The notes: generated by a model not told the origin, from the letters alone. A DNA stretch of 27,904 bases from an uncultured Austwickia sp. (GCA_934678955.1 CAKUSI010000015.1:1-27904), one strand, 5' to 3'. Counted from the first letter of the stretch, positions 8,428 to 16,745 are shown. Made by a program: numbers and translations.

Positions 8428-8968
8428 ATGGCTGAGTGAAACGCGTTCGCGTCCACGCTAGTGTCGATCTGGCGCAGGTGCGGGCCTTGCAGTCGTGCTT
8501 GGTGAGGTCCGACACGCGCCTCTGGGTGCAGCGAGGACGAGATCGAGGCCGCGGACACCTACGCGGACGCGATCTGGGGCGCCATCCGCGACTGTGACGC
8601 GATGGTCTTGCTGCTGTCCCCGGCATCCCTCGCCTCGGAGCAGGTGCAGCTCGAGGTCAGCCTCTGCGTCTCGCATCGCAAGCGGCTGATCCCCCTCTTG
8701 CTCGTCGACGGCCTGTTCACCCACCCCGCGATGACCGCCGGCTGGCGGTACTGGCTGGAGACCACCCAGGCGAAACCCTGGCGCGCACCCGCCCACGCGG
8801 CGGACCAGTCTGCGGCACCTGAACCCAGCGACCGCTGTCTCACACGAAGCGGACCTCATGCCCCTGTTCGACGACAACCAGACGTTCGACCAGGAGCCCG
8901 CGTCTTCGGAACCCGACTACGGGTTGGCCGTGTCGACCTGCCTGGAGTTCGCGGAGCGGGAGGGGTAG
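8428..8968 (+). pseudogene. TIR-domain gene broken by several frameshifts
   Basis: GGAGGGG at 8416-8422 precedes an ATG at 8428, but that frame reads only Met-Ala-Glu and stops. Shifting one base, from the GTG at 8436, gives VKRVRVHASVDLAQVRALQ and then SDTRLWVQ, which is the first half of a TIR domain. At about 8530 the frame must change again. The next frame gives EAADTYADAIWGAIRDCD, MVLLLSPASLASEQVQLEV and LIPLLLVD, the second half of the TIR domain with the conserved Glu in QLEV. Near 8800-8857 coding potential moves to a third frame, ending [20 protein letters not shown]... with TAG at 8966-8968. Thus at least two, probably three, indels have destroyed one TIR protein. The ordered halves with the right spacing make a chance match unlikely. 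Confidence 0.75.
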
Positions 8969-8992
8969 TCGGTCGCGCTCGCGGGCGTCGGT

Positions 8993-9085
8993 CTTCACGT
9001 CGGGGCTGATACGGCCCTCGAAGTTTCGTTTGCCCGACAGCACCGCGGTCACGGCCAGGTCGTGCTCGTTGACGGCCTTGGAGAC
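8993..9085 (-). pseudogene. Aconitase (AcnA-type) gene fragment, 31 codons
   Basis: The minus strand encodes [20 protein letters not shown] followed by [11 protein letters not shown]. This is the characteristic aconitase stretch around 'VLSGNRNFEGRI.PDV', with one Asn-to-Lys change in SGNRNFEGR. Before and after these residues the reading frame departs from aconitase: the family continues with 'NYLASPPLV', while here it reads [12 protein letters not shown]. It is therefore an isolated scrap of a gene whose normal length is about 900 codons. It lies inside a decayed zone and points against the surrounding relics. Recognition is by the strongly conserved motif only. How it arrived is unknown; a rearrangement or an old integration scar is possible. 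Confidence 0.65.
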
Positions 9086-9145
9086 CGTCGGACGCCGCCT
9101 CGGCGACCTGGCCTTTGTCGGCGAGGCGGTGCTGTTGGCGGTGCC

Positions 9146-9289
9146 GCCGAGAGCTACCTGGACGCGCTGGGGCTCCCCCTCGACCCAGTTCCGACGCAAT
9201 GGGTGGAGCCGTACGAGGATGTCAAGGACCGGTGGCTGACCGTGGCGGACGGGATCATCGCCAGGGCACGGGAGGTCGTCGGCCGCTGA
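9146..9289 (+). pseudogene. Unrecognised gene tail (48 codons)
   Basis: The frame ending at the TGA at 9287 reads [20 protein letters not shown], then [20 protein letters not shown] and AREVVGR. This is good protein-like sequence that ends in an amphipathic helix. Upstream, the same frame turns into Gly/Arg-rich noise (9062-9145) that overlaps the antisense aconitase scrap. No start or ribosome site fits. It uses the same frame as the last piece of the TIR relic (8858-8968), so it may be the C-terminus of that gene or of another one, separated by inserted DNA. Family not recognised. Confidence 0.4.
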
Positions 9290-9312
9290 CTCGTCAGGGC
9301 GGCAGTCAGCGG
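9283..9312. terminator. Bidirectional hairpin between convergent genes
   Basis: CCGCTGACT at 9283-9291 and AGTCAGCGG at 9304-9312 are perfect 9-nt inverted arms around a 12-nt loop. The left arm contains the stop of the plus-strand gene tail. The right arm contains the stop of the minus-strand macro-TIR gene. Its position exactly at the convergence of two frames suggests a shared terminator. There is no T-run. Confidence 0.55.
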
Positions 9313-10529
9313 TTCACCGGCTGGACGCGGACCGTTGCGTTGACGTGCACCTCCGCCTCGCCCGAGGCCAACTGCGCGAGCAGGCCGCGCAGCCCGTCGG
9401 AGCCCTGGGTGAGGTCGAACGTCACCGACAGCCGACCCGGAGCCGGGGCGCGGCCGGCCGATGTGCTCCCGGAAGCGGGTGCCTTGGCGACGGACGCGTG
9501 CGCTCCGATGCGGTCGGCAATGAGTGTCGCAAGTTCAGTCAGCCGGGTGGCGTCGCCCTCCCTGCTGTCGACGTACTGGATCATCCGCATGTAGGCGGGG
9601 AGGTCCGCGTTGCGCAGGAAGGCGGGGATCAGCATGCCGCCACGTTCCCGGTCCAGGAGGATGGCCAGGTGGAGTTCCTCCAGGCAGACCTTGGAGGACA
9701 GGTAGCTGGGCGAGTACAGGCAGAGCACGTGATCGGAGGCCTCGAGAGCCGTGAAGATCTCGTGCTGCCACGGCGATCCGGGCTTGAGCGAGGAGGAGTC
9801 CAAGAAGATCCTGATCCCGGGGATCAGTGCTTGCAGTTCCTTGGTGAGTGCCTTCACCGCCACTGCATCCTCGTGCGAGTAGCTGATGAAGAGGTCATGT
9901 GCGGCGGCAGCGGAGCCACTGGTTTCGTCCAACCCCGGGTCGTTCGCGGCTGCCTGCCGGAAGACCTCCCGGAGCTTCTCGACATCGCCCGCCCCCTTGT
10001 GGGGACCCAGCACGATGTCGAGGCGCTCGAGGGTGAGTCCGGCACCCATCCACCGCCGTGCCGCTTCCACCATGGCGCGCAAAATGACGTCGTCGGGTTG
10101 GCCTTGGTTACCGGACGCCAGCAGGGGCATGGCCACGGTGCGCACCCACGGCTCGCCCGCCACGAACGGGAAGAGGCTGCGGAACACGTCGCCCACCAAC
10201 TCGGCCGCGAGGTGGGCACGCGCCGGTTCGAAGCACAGGATGCGACCGATGTTGAGGTCGGGCCGTCGCAGCGGTCTCGAGAGCCAACAACTCGAGGTGG
10301 CGCGCAGGTCTGTCTCCTTGGCGGCCGCAAGGCGGAGCACGGAGACGCCCCGGGCTTCGAGCGCCGCGATGAGTGTCCGGGGTGTGGGGGTGTAGTTGCC
10401 GGGGAACGCCGACACCACGAGCACGTCGCAGGCTGCGTCGGCGGGCAGCGCGGTGAGGTCGCCGTGCAGCAGCCGGATCGTGCCGAAGTCGTCACCCCGG
10501 GGGACTGTGAGCTTCGCCAATTCCTTCAT
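9306..10529 (-). CDS. Macro-like domain fused to TIR domain
   Basis: The ATG at 10529 is preceded by GGAGG with 7-nt spacing, giving 407 residues; a longer open frame to 10601 lacks a ribosome site. Residues about 15-178 resemble a macro (ADP-ribose-binding) fold. The evidence is [20 protein letters not shown] at the start, the loop [11 protein letters not shown], and '[18 protein letters not shown]' with a following helix and strand near the end. Residues 211-325 are a full TIR domain: [52 protein letters not shown], with E284 or E285 the probable catalytic Glu. The tail (about 362-407) is a beta-rich segment, [12 protein letters not shown] and [15 protein letters not shown] enzymes produce ADP-ribose derivatives and macro domains bind or hydrolyse them, so the fusion may sense or limit its own product (inference). 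The macro assignment is weaker than the TIR one. The gene is monocistronic and divergent from the zinc-finger genes. Confidence 0.85.
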   Translation of the reverse strand: MKELAKLTVPRGDDFGTIRLLHGDLTALPADAACDVLVVSAFPGNYTPTPRTLIAALEARGVSVLRLAAAKETDLRATSSCWLSRPLRRPDLNIGRILCFEPARAHLAAELVGDVFRSLFPFVAGEPWVRTVAMPLLASGNQGQPDDVILRAMVEAARRWMGAGLTLERLDIVLGPHKGAGDVEKLREVFRQAAANDPGLDETSGSAAAAHDLFISYSHEDAVAVKALTKELQALIPGIRIFLDSSSLKPGSPWQHEIFTALEASDHVLCLYSPSYLSSKVCLEELHLAILLDRERGGMLIPAFLRNADLPAYMRMIQYVDSREGDATRLTELATLIADRIGAHASVAKAPASGSTSAGRAPAPGRLSVTFDLTQGSDGLRGLLAQLASGEAEVHVNATVRVQPVNR

Positions 10530-10736
10530 CGGACACCTCCGGTGACAAGGAAAGGCCAACACGCGGTGGCCTCTCTCGGCCGTCGATGCCCAACGGCGCA
10601 CCGACGTGCCCTACCCATACCACGCGCCGGGCCGGGCCGTGGGAGCGCTGGCCGTGAACGGACGACCGCTCCTCGCGTGAGCGGTCAGATGGCGGACGAT
10701 CCATCGAATTCGTCGGACGCGACAACGCGCGGCGGC

Positions 10737-10742
10737 TAGCGT
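10737..10742 (+). promoter_or_regulatory. Possible -10 element (TAGCGT) for the small Cys-rich genes
   Basis: TAGCGT fits TAnnnT and would start transcription near 10749, about 24 nt before the ATG at 10773. A weak -35-like TCGGAC lies 18 nt upstream. The 243-nt gap between the divergent genes at 10529 and 10773 should also hold a promoter for the macro-TIR gene. The best minus-strand candidate there is TATGGG at 10614-10619, which is weak. Confidence 0.3.
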
Positions 10743-10772
10743 GCGCTCGAGACACAAACGAAAGGAACGGCC

Positions 10773-10895
10773 ATGGCGTGTGCGTGCCAGGACAAGGTAA
10801 ACAACACCTACGGGCGCTGCCCGGCGTGCAATGAGGCGATCAAGATGGGCCTGCCCACCTCCCGCCACAGCTGCTCGCACGGGAAGTGCAGCTGA
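10773..10895 (+). CDS. Small six-cysteine putative zinc-binding protein (40 aa)
   Basis: The ATG follows an AAAGGA ribosome site 6 nt upstream and opens a 40-residue frame ending in TGA. Cysteines are at 3, 5, 16, 19, 34 and 39, with His at 32 and 36, arranged as CxC, CPAC and SCSHGKCS. This spacing could bind one or two zinc ions. The 16-nt gap to the next gene, which also encodes paired Cys/His motifs, points to one transcript. It is too short for family assignment. The ribosome site, the clean spacing and the dense Cys/His pattern argue that it is real. Confidence 0.6.
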   Translation: MACACQDKVNNTYGRCPACNEAIKMGLPTSRHSCSHGKCS

Positions 10896-10911
10896 TCGCA
10901 AGGGTCTGGCC

Positions 10912-11247
10912 ATGGGTTGGTTCAGCAAGAAGGCGACAGAACCGAAGATGGCTCCCTGCCCGCTGTGTGGGCAGGACGTGGAGTGCAAGGGGGATGCGCT
11001 CGCGGATCATTGCACGGACATGCACGTGTATCCCATCCGGGAGGTGAACGGGGGCACCTCGGGTCAGTACACGTGGGACTGCCTGTGTGGCCCCTCTCTG
11101 ATGAAGTGGCCAGGATCAGGCAGCGGCAGCGGCCTCTTCGCATACCACTTGGCCAGGGTGCACGAATTCCCGCTGCCGTTCGACGACACCCTGATGGTGT
11201 TCGACTACGCACCCGAGTGGCGTCGGTTCAGAACTTCTCTGGGGTGA
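10912..11247 (+). CDS. Small protein with two C2H2-like zinc-finger units
   Basis: I chose the ATG at 10912 (111 residues), with AAGGG about 8 nt upstream. The frame stays open to 10831, but that part overlaps the preceding gene and reads as noise. Unit 1: C16 and C19 (PCPLCG) with H33 and H38 (DHCTDMH). Unit 2: C57 and C59 (DCLCG) with H79 and H84 (YHLARVH), separated by a Gly/Ser linker (GSGSGSG). The C-terminus VFDYAPEWRRFRT is aromatic and basic. C2H2 units of this kind bind nucleic acid or protein. The gene sits 104 nt before the HerA-type ATPase on the same strand, so it may be a regulator or accessory of that operon. Family not recognised. Confidence 0.75.
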   Translation: MGWFSKKATEPKMAPCPLCGQDVECKGDALADHCTDMHVYPIREVNGGTSGQYTWDCLCGPSLMKWPGSGSGSGLFAYHLARVHEFPLPFDDTLMVFDYAPEWRRFRTSLG

Positions 11248-11280
11248 CCACGCTTGTTCGGCGCGCGGATGCGTGCTTCT

Positions 11281-11300
11281 TCGTTGGACCTTCCCAACGA
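11281..11300. promoter_or_regulatory. Inverted repeat, possible operator upstream of the HerA/FtsK operon
   Basis: TCGTTGG and CCAACGA are perfect 7-nt arms around ACCTTC. The centre is 29 nt before the TAGGCT hexamer at 11317, so the site would cover roughly -48 to -29 of a transcript starting near 11329. No T-run follows, so a terminator is less likely than a protein-binding site. One of the two zinc-finger proteins upstream could be its ligand (speculation). Confidence 0.35.
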
Positions 11301-11316
11301 CCCGGGAACGGATTCG

Positions 11317-11322
11317 TAGGCT
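11317..11322 (+). promoter_or_regulatory. Possible -10 element (TAGGCT) for the HerA/FtsK operon
   Basis: TAGGCT matches TAnnnT and is identical to the candidate at 2186 on the other strand. A start near 11329 would leave a 23-nt leader with the ribosome site AGGGGGAG before the ATG at 11352. A clear -35 hexamer at normal spacing is not visible; TTGGAC at 11284 is 27 nt away, too far. Confidence 0.35.
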
Positions 11323-11351
11323 GAGCCCGGCAGGGCGGCCAAGGGGGAGAC

Positions 11352-13670
11352 ATGCAACGAGTGGCACCGGCGCACACCGCGTGTTGGGAGGTCCGCAGCC
11401 TGCTGCGCGACGAGCAGCCGGTCAGCCGGTCCAGGGACGCCACCAATCGGTTGCTGGAGCTAGCGGCCGGTCTCGAACCGGGGGCCCACCTGAGCTTCAT
11501 CATCGCCAGCGACGGGCTTGGGGAGGTCTCCATCCGTCTGCACACGGACACGAGTGACGAGCAGATCGAGGCGCACATCGCGTGGGTCGGGCAGGGCGTC
11601 GCCGCGTGGACGCGCATCCCGGACGGCGAGGCGCACCTTGTCGACCTGACTGAGATTGGCGTGCTCACCGAGGTGCTGCCCACCGTTCAGGCGCCGATCT
11701 CACCCGAGATGCTGTCGTTCGACTGGCCCAGCAGCAACGAAACGACCGAGGCGCCCATGGCCCTCTGGCCGATCGGCACCCTCGACGACGCCATGGAGAT
11801 CCTCCAGGCGATGACCGGCGTCGCCGCGCAGGTCCGCGTCCACCTCGCCCCGGCCACCGACCTCGAGAAGCAGATGGCCGCGTCACTCACCCGGCGCTCC
11901 GTCCAGTCGCAGGACCCGGTCGTCTACTCCCAGTACATGGGCGCCCCCGTCCGCGTCCGTGCGTTCGTCGGCCAGGCGGGCACGTTGCTCTCCCCGCGGC
12001 TGCGCGCCGCCCTCGGACGCCTCGGCATCGGCCTCAAGCTCGTCCCCCGTGACCTCGATTTGGAGGAGATCCGCGCGGCTTGGGACGGCGACGTTTTCAC
12101 CCTGTCCGGCTCCGTCCAACCGTTCGGGGTCGCGCAGGGCATCGTCCGATTCCCGGCATGCGGCGAGCAGGCGGTTCTGTGCGGCGTCCCGACGGAGGAC
12201 GCCGAGACCCCGCCCGTCCCCCTCGAGGCGGACGCCGAAGGCGTGGCGGGGTTGCGCCTCGGGACGGCGGTGGGGTCGGCCGGGCGTCGCAAGGAGGTCC
12301 GCGTCTCACCCGAGGAACTGCTGCTGCACACCCAGGTGCTCGGCTCGACGGGCACGGGCAAGTCCACGCTGCTGGCCGCGCTGACGCAGGAGGCGTTCGC
12401 GGCAGGGTTCGGGGTCACCGTCATCGACAGCCACGGTCCGCTCATCGACCGGATCCTGGACGAGCTGCCGGAGGAAGCGGTCGATCGCACTGTCGTCGTC
12501 CGCTCCGGCCGGCAGGAGTTGCCGGTGCGCGTCAACCCCTTCCGGTGTGGCGACGCCGACATGGTGGGTGAGGTGCTGCTGCAGGTGATGCGCGAGCTGC
12601 TCGACCCCAACAACCAAGGGTTCCTTGGGCCGCGCTTCGAACGCATCTTCGGGCAGACCCTGCGCGCTCAGCGGGTGCTCTTCGGGGAGAACGCCAACTT
12701 GGCCGCCTTCCCCCACTTCATGCGCTCCCGGGAGCAGGTTCGCGCGCTGGCCAACGCCGTCCGCACGGCCGCCCCAGCGCTGGCGGACGAGTTGACCCAC
12801 GAGTTCGCCAACCTGAGCCCGGATGACTTCGGTGAGTTGGTCGGCTGGATCAACGCCAAGTACCAGCGCATGACCGGGACGCCCGAGATGCGAGCCATCC
12901 TGGCCACTGGTGAGGATGCCGTCGATGTCACCCAGCTGATCGACGACCGGCAGGTGCTGCTCATCGACCTCGCGGCGCCCACCATCGGGCCGTTGGGCGC
13001 GCAGTTCCTCGGCGAGATCTGGCTGACGAAGCACTGGGCCGCGCTGGCACGCCGTCGGGACACGACCGCGCCGCACCTGCTGATCGTCGACGAGGCTCAC
13101 CTCTTCGCGTCCGGGCTCCTGCCCCGCCTGCTCGCAGAGGCGCGGAAGTTCGGCGTGGGCGTCGTGCTGGCCCACCAACACCTGGAGCAGTTGACCCCCC
13201 ACCTGCGCGACGCCACGCTGGCGACGACGAGCAATGTGATCGTCTTCCGCTCGGGTCCGCGCGAGGCGTCCGCGGCGTCGTCCCGCTTGGGGTCGTGGGC
13301 CGGTGGGCCGCTGACCCGGTTGCCCCGCTTCCACGCGGCGTCCACGCTGTCGCTCGGCAAGCAGCAGTCGGACGCCTTCACGCTGTTCGTCGACCACAAC
13401 GACCGCGTGCCCGAGACGTCGTTCGCCGACGACATCGCCACCGCATCCGACTTCACCTACGTGTTGCCCTTCCAGTTCAAGCGCGAGATCACCGCACGGG
13501 ACGTCGACGAGCGCATCAGGGCGCGCTTGGCGCCGCCCGCGACCGCCCGGACCGGGGGCAAGCCTCCCGACGGGGAGCCGGCCGGTTCGTCCTTCCTGGA
13601 CGGGTGGCTGGCCGCGCGCAAGGAGCAGGCGGCTGAGCCGGACGCCCCGAGCACCCGGACCCAGGGGTGA
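11352..13670 (+). CDS. HerA/TraG-type P-loop ATPase
   Basis: The 772-residue protein starts at an ATG with AGGGGGAG upstream. Residues 1-315 form an N-terminal region with no clear family match; it has alternating strands and helices, no signal peptide and no membrane helix. Residues about 320-700 are a RecA-fold motor of the HerA/FtsK superfamily. Walker A is GSTGTGKST at 331-339, followed by VTVIDSHGPLIDRI. Walker B is LLIVDEAH with D580 and E581, followed by 'RKFGVGVVLAHQHLEQL', the sensor strand typical of HerA, VirD4 and TraG-type proteins. The C-terminus is Pro/Gly-rich. Such motors pump DNA or protein through a ring. No NurA nuclease partner lies beside it, so this is not the HerA-NurA end-resection pair. 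It is the first gene of a set that also encodes an FtsK-type motor, and the next start lies 1 nt after its stop. Confidence 0.85.
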   Translation: MQRVAPAHTACWEVRSLLRDEQPVSRSRDATNRLLELAAGLEPGAHLSFIIASDGLGEVSIRLHTDTSDEQIEAHIAWVGQGVAAWTRIPDGEAHLVDLTEIGVLTEVLPTVQAPISPEMLSFDWPSSNETTEAPMALWPIGTLDDAMEILQAMTGVAAQVRVHLAPATDLEKQMAASLTRRSVQSQDPVVYSQYMGAPVRVRAFVGQAGTLLSPRLRAALGRLGIGLKLVPRDLDLEEIRAAWDGDVFTLSGSVQPFGVAQGIVRFPACGEQAVLCGVPTEDAETPPVPLEADAEGVAGLRLGTAVGSAGRRKEVRVSPEELLLHTQVLGSTGTGKSTLLAALTQEAFAAGFGVTVIDSHGPLIDRILDELPEEAVDRTVVVRSGRQELPVRVNPFRCGDADMVGEVLLQVMRELLDPNNQGFLGPRFERIFGQTLRAQRVLFGENANLAAFPHFMRSREQVRALANAVRTAAPALADELTHEFANLSPDDFGELVGWINAKYQRMTGTPEMRAILATGEDAVDVTQLIDDRQVLLIDLAAPTIGPLGAQFLGEIWLTKHWAALARRRDTTAPHLLIVDEAHLFASGLLPRLLAEARKFGVGVVLAHQHLEQLTPHLRDATLATTSNVIVFRSGPREASAASSRLGSWAGGPLTRLPRFHAASTLSLGKQQSDAFTLFVDHNDRVPETSFADDIATASDFTYVLPFQFKREITARDVDERIRARLAPPATARTGGKPPDGEPAGSSFLDGWLAARKEQAAEPDAPSTRTQG

Positions 13671-13671
13671 T

Positions 13672-14016
13672 GTGACGATGGACCACGAGCCACTGCACAG
13701 TCGCTTGGCCGGTGCCCCCGGCGACGACGACCTGGATGCTCTGGAACGTGAGTTGGCCTGGCTGCGGCAGCAGGCCGGCATGGCTCCGTCGCTGACTCCG
13801 TTCGAGGGTCGTGCGGTCGAGGCGGCGGACAGCGCCAGGGCCCACCTGGCCCAGGCCCGCTCCGCCCTGAACCGGCTCCCGGATGCCGAGGGCCAGCTGC
13901 CGGCGCTGCAGGCCGAAGTGGATCGGTTGAACCGCGCCCGTCGAGGGCCGATCATGCTGGGCCTCGTGCTCGTCCTGGTGGTGTTGGTCGTTGTCATCGG
14001 TCAGGCGATGCTGTGA
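13672..14016 (+). CDS. Coiled-coil, C-terminally anchored small membrane protein
   Basis: The GTG at 13672, 1 nt after the previous stop, gives 114 residues; the in-frame ATG at 13678 is equally possible. The body (about 20-88) is helical and charged, with heptad-like 'LERELAWLRQQAGM' and 'LPALQAEVDRLNRARRG'. The end, about 91-114, is one hydrophobic helix (IMLGLVLVLVVLVVVIGQ), making it tail-anchored with the bulk in the cytosol. It lies between two motor ATPases, so a role in docking one of them to the membrane is plausible. No family recognised. Confidence 0.8.
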   Translation: MTMDHEPLHSRLAGAPGDDDLDALERELAWLRQQAGMAPSLTPFEGRAVEAADSARAHLAQARSALNRLPDAEGQLPALQAEVDRLNRARRGPIMLGLVLVLVVLVVVIGQAML

Positions 14017-16745
14017 GCGCACGGGACGACCTGAGCGCTCTGCAGCGGACGATCGTGGGCCTGCGTCGGACCATCGCCGCCGCTCTGCCGTCGGCCGCCG
14101 GGGCCATCGAGGCGGCCCGGGAAATGCGTGCCGACATCCGCTCGGGTGTCGCAGCCGAGGTTCAGTCCCGCGCGTTGGCGGCCCGACCCGAGGTGGTTGC
14201 GCCGTGGGGCGATTCCTTGTGGCAGGGGTGGGTTCCCGACCCACACCAGCCTGCGGAGTTGCGCGTCGGCACGGCCCTGTTGGCCGGGACGGCTCTGCCG
14301 GCCACCCTGCCCGTCTTCAGCGGGCAGCCCGTCATCCTCACCAGCAGGGGACAGGACGCCGCCAAGCACGCCGGGGTGGTGCTGCGCAATCTTGCGGTAC
14401 GGGCCGCCGCGGCGTCCGGCCGGGACGTCGTGCTGCACCTGATCGATCCCCACCAGGAAGGCTTCGGGTTCCCCGAACGGAGCGACCTGCCCAACGCCGC
14501 ACCCCGCACCTCGAACGTCGTGGCGGACCTGAACGCGGTCGTCGATGCGTGCCACTCCCGCGGCGCCGGACGCCGGGCCGGCTCGCTGCACCTCGTTCTG
14601 GCCCTCGACTATCCCCGCGGGTACACCTACGGCGCGGTCGAGGCACTCAACCGCATCGCTCGCCTCGCCCCCGCCGGGGCCCACCTGGTGCTGCACCACG
14701 ACCTCGACGCCCCGTTGGGCCACGGGCGCGAGCTCGACATCATCGACCCCGTGGTCGCTGACGTGCAGGCGGACGGGTCGGCGTACGGCGCCTGGGGCCC
14801 GGCCTCCGTGACGCTGGACGGGCCGCCGCCGCGCGACGTCGTCGACAAGGTCGCCGCCGCGATGCCCGACGCCTCGTCCGCGCCCCTGCGCATCGTGCAC
14901 TGGACGGACCTCTCCAGTGACGACCCGGCCACGTGGTGGCGGAGCAGCGCACGGCAGGAGGCGCGCGCGCCGATCGCCCTGGGCCCGGACGGGCGACCTG
15001 TCGAGGTCGCGTTCGGCATCGATCGCCAGGCTGAATCCCACGCCCACGCCGTCATCGGCGGGCAGGCGGGTTCGGGCAAGTCGGTGCTCCTGCACACCCT
15101 CATCACGGCGCTGGCCACGCGCTACTCGCCGGACGAGCTCCGGTTCTACCTGCTCGACGGCCAGGACGGCGCGGAGATGCAGGTGCATCGCGACCTGCCG
15201 CACGCTGACGTCGTGACGCTGCGCACCCCCGACGAGTTGCTGCGGGGCGTCCTCGTCGATGTCTCGGCCGAGCTCGATCGCCGCAATGCCCTGCTGGTGG
15301 CCCGTGGGCGCTCGTTCCTGAGCGAGTTGGACGACGGCGTCCGCCCACCCCGCTTGCTCATCGTGATCGACGAGTACCAGCGGCTCCTCAGAGGCGGCGA
15401 CCAGAGCGCGATCACCATGCTGCAGGACATCGCGGCCCAGGGGCGCAAGGTCGGCATCCACCTCGTGCTGGCATCGCAGCGTTTCCACGCGACGGGTCTG
15501 CTCAACCAGGACGCCCTCTTCGCCAACGTGCGCACCCGCATCAGCCTGCCGGTGGCGGCCGACTCCCTCGACGGTATCGACGAGTTCAAGGCGGAGGGTC
15601 GTCGGCTGATCGCGAGCCACTGCACCGCTGCCGGGCGCGTGGTTGTCAACGACAGCGGCGGTGCCGACGGCGCCAACCACATCGGTCAGACAGCGTTCCA
15701 GGAGTACGACGACCTGCGGGTCCTGGTGGCCAAGCTGGCTGCGGAGGAGCCGAACCTGCGCCCGATCCTCATCGACGGCGCCGTGCAGCCCTCGGCGTCC
15801 GGCAACCGTGCCCTGGCTGGGCTGGTGAGAGCTGGAGGGCGCCCCAGCGATCTGGTTGCCTGGGCACGAGCCGCAGCCCGTGAAGGCGGCTTGGGCGGCG
15901 TGAGCGACTGGCAGCTGTACGACCAGCCGTTCGCCCTTCTCGTCGGACGCACGTACAGCGTGTACGGGAGTGCGGCGGCGGTCGTCCGCCGGGCCGACGG
16001 GGCGAACGTGCTCGTGCTCACCCCGGACGCCGAGGTGCTCACCGGGATCCTCCAGACGGGCATCGCCTCGACGGCGCTGAGCACACCGGCCGGCTCGTTA
16101 ACGGTGTCGGTGCTGGCTCACCTCCCCTCGCCACTGGGCGTGTCGTGGCGCGGGGCCCTGTCCACCGGCCTGGTCGACCTGCTCGCCCTGCGGGGGGACA
16201 CCGTACGCGTCGCGTCGGACACCACGGAGGCGGTGGCCCTGCTGGACGCGGCCGTGACCGAAGTCGCCCGTCGGGCAGCGCTGAGCAGCGACGAGCTCGC
16301 CGGATGTGGTCCCCACCTCGTGGTGGCGGCCGGATTGGAGCGAGTGGACCCGTTCCGAACGGTGGAGACGAGGTATGGTCCCGAGCCGTCGGCGTCCGGG
16401 CAGGCCCTGCACCGGCTGGCCCTCGACGGGCCGCGGGTCGGCGTCCACGTGGTCCTGGGTGCGACGTCGCGGCAGGCCTGGGGTCAGGTGCTGCCCGACA
16501 AGGCGGCACGCGCGTTCCAGCACCGCTTCTACCAACAGATGAGCGAGCAGGACGCCAACGCGCTGCTGGAGTCCCTGGCGCCGAGCAAGGTGGGCCGTGC
16601 GACGGGACTGGGGGGCGGCACCGGTCCGCGCGGTGCGGGTTATCAGGACGCCGTGGCCGCCCGTACGGAGGTCTTCATGCCCTATGTGACCGGACCCGAC
16701 CTCACGACTGCGTTGCGCGCGCTTCTGACGGGGGTGGCCCGATGA
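14013..16745 (+). CDS. FtsK/EccC-type ATPase with a second, degenerate ATPase module
   Basis: The GTG at 14013 overlaps the preceding stop (GTGA). The product is 910 residues without a signal peptide or membrane helix. Residues 1-60 are a helical, coiled-coil-like start. The active FtsK domain spans about 320-540. Walker A is GGQAGSGKS at 349-357, 'YLLDGQDGAEMQVHRDLPHA' follows in the FtsK style, Walker B is LLIVIDEYQRL with D453 and E454, and 'GRKVGIHLVLASQRF' is the sensor strand. A second RecA-like module, about 620-900, keeps the late strand 'GPRVGVHVVLGATSRQAW' but has no P-loop, so it is probably inactive. Such a run of one active and one degenerate module resembles EccC of type VII secretion and SpoIIIE-like pumps. 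The next two genes encode WXG100-like proteins, the classical EccC substrates, which supports a secretion or translocation role. Confidence 0.85.
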   Translation: MSARDDLSALQRTIVGLRRTIAAALPSAAGAIEAAREMRADIRSGVAAEVQSRALAARPEVVAPWGDSLWQGWVPDPHQPAELRVGTALLAGTALPATLPVFSGQPVILTSRGQDAAKHAGVVLRNLAVRAAAASGRDVVLHLIDPHQEGFGFPERSDLPNAAPRTSNVVADLNAVVDACHSRGAGRRAGSLHLVLALDYPRGYTYGAVEALNRIARLAPAGAHLVLHHDLDAPLGHGRELDIIDPVVADVQADGSAYGAWGPASVTLDGPPPRDVVDKVAAAMPDASSAPLRIVHWTDLSSDDPATWWRSSARQEARAPIALGPDGRPVEVAFGIDRQAESHAHAVIGGQAGSGKSVLLHTLITALATRYSPDELRFYLLDGQDGAEMQVHRDLPHADVVTLRTPDELLRGVLVDVSAELDRRNALLVARGRSFLSELDDGVRPPRLLIVIDEYQRLLRGGDQSAITMLQDIAAQGRKVGIHLVLASQRFHATGLLNQDALFANVRTRISLPVAADSLDGIDEFKAEGRRLIASHCTAAGRVVVNDSGGADGANHIGQTAFQEYDDLRVLVAKLAAEEPNLRPILIDGAVQPSASGNRALAGLVRAGGRPSDLVAWARAAAREGGLGGVSDWQLYDQPFALLVGRTYSVYGSAAAVVRRADGANVLVLTPDAEVLTGILQTGIASTALSTPAGSLTVSVLAHLPSPLGVSWRGALSTGLVDLLALRGDTVRVASDTTEAVALLDAAVTEVARRAALSSDELAGCGPHLVVAAGLERVDPFRTVETRYGPEPSASGQALHRLALDGPRVGVHVVLGATSRQAWGQVLPDKAARAFQHRFYQQMSEQDANALLESLAPSKVGRATGLGGGTGPRGAGYQDAVAARTEVFMPYVTGPDLTTALRALLTGVAR

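Noticed and set aside
12306..13997. Long antisense open frame on the minus strand (563 codons)
   Set aside because: It lies opposite the HerA-type gene, has no domain, and is rich in Arg/Gly/Gln in the way typical of GC-rich shadow frames.
14001..15680. Minus-strand open frame of 559 codons
   Set aside because: It is antisense to the FtsK-type gene, whose Walker motifs and coupling are clear; no ribosome site or domain.
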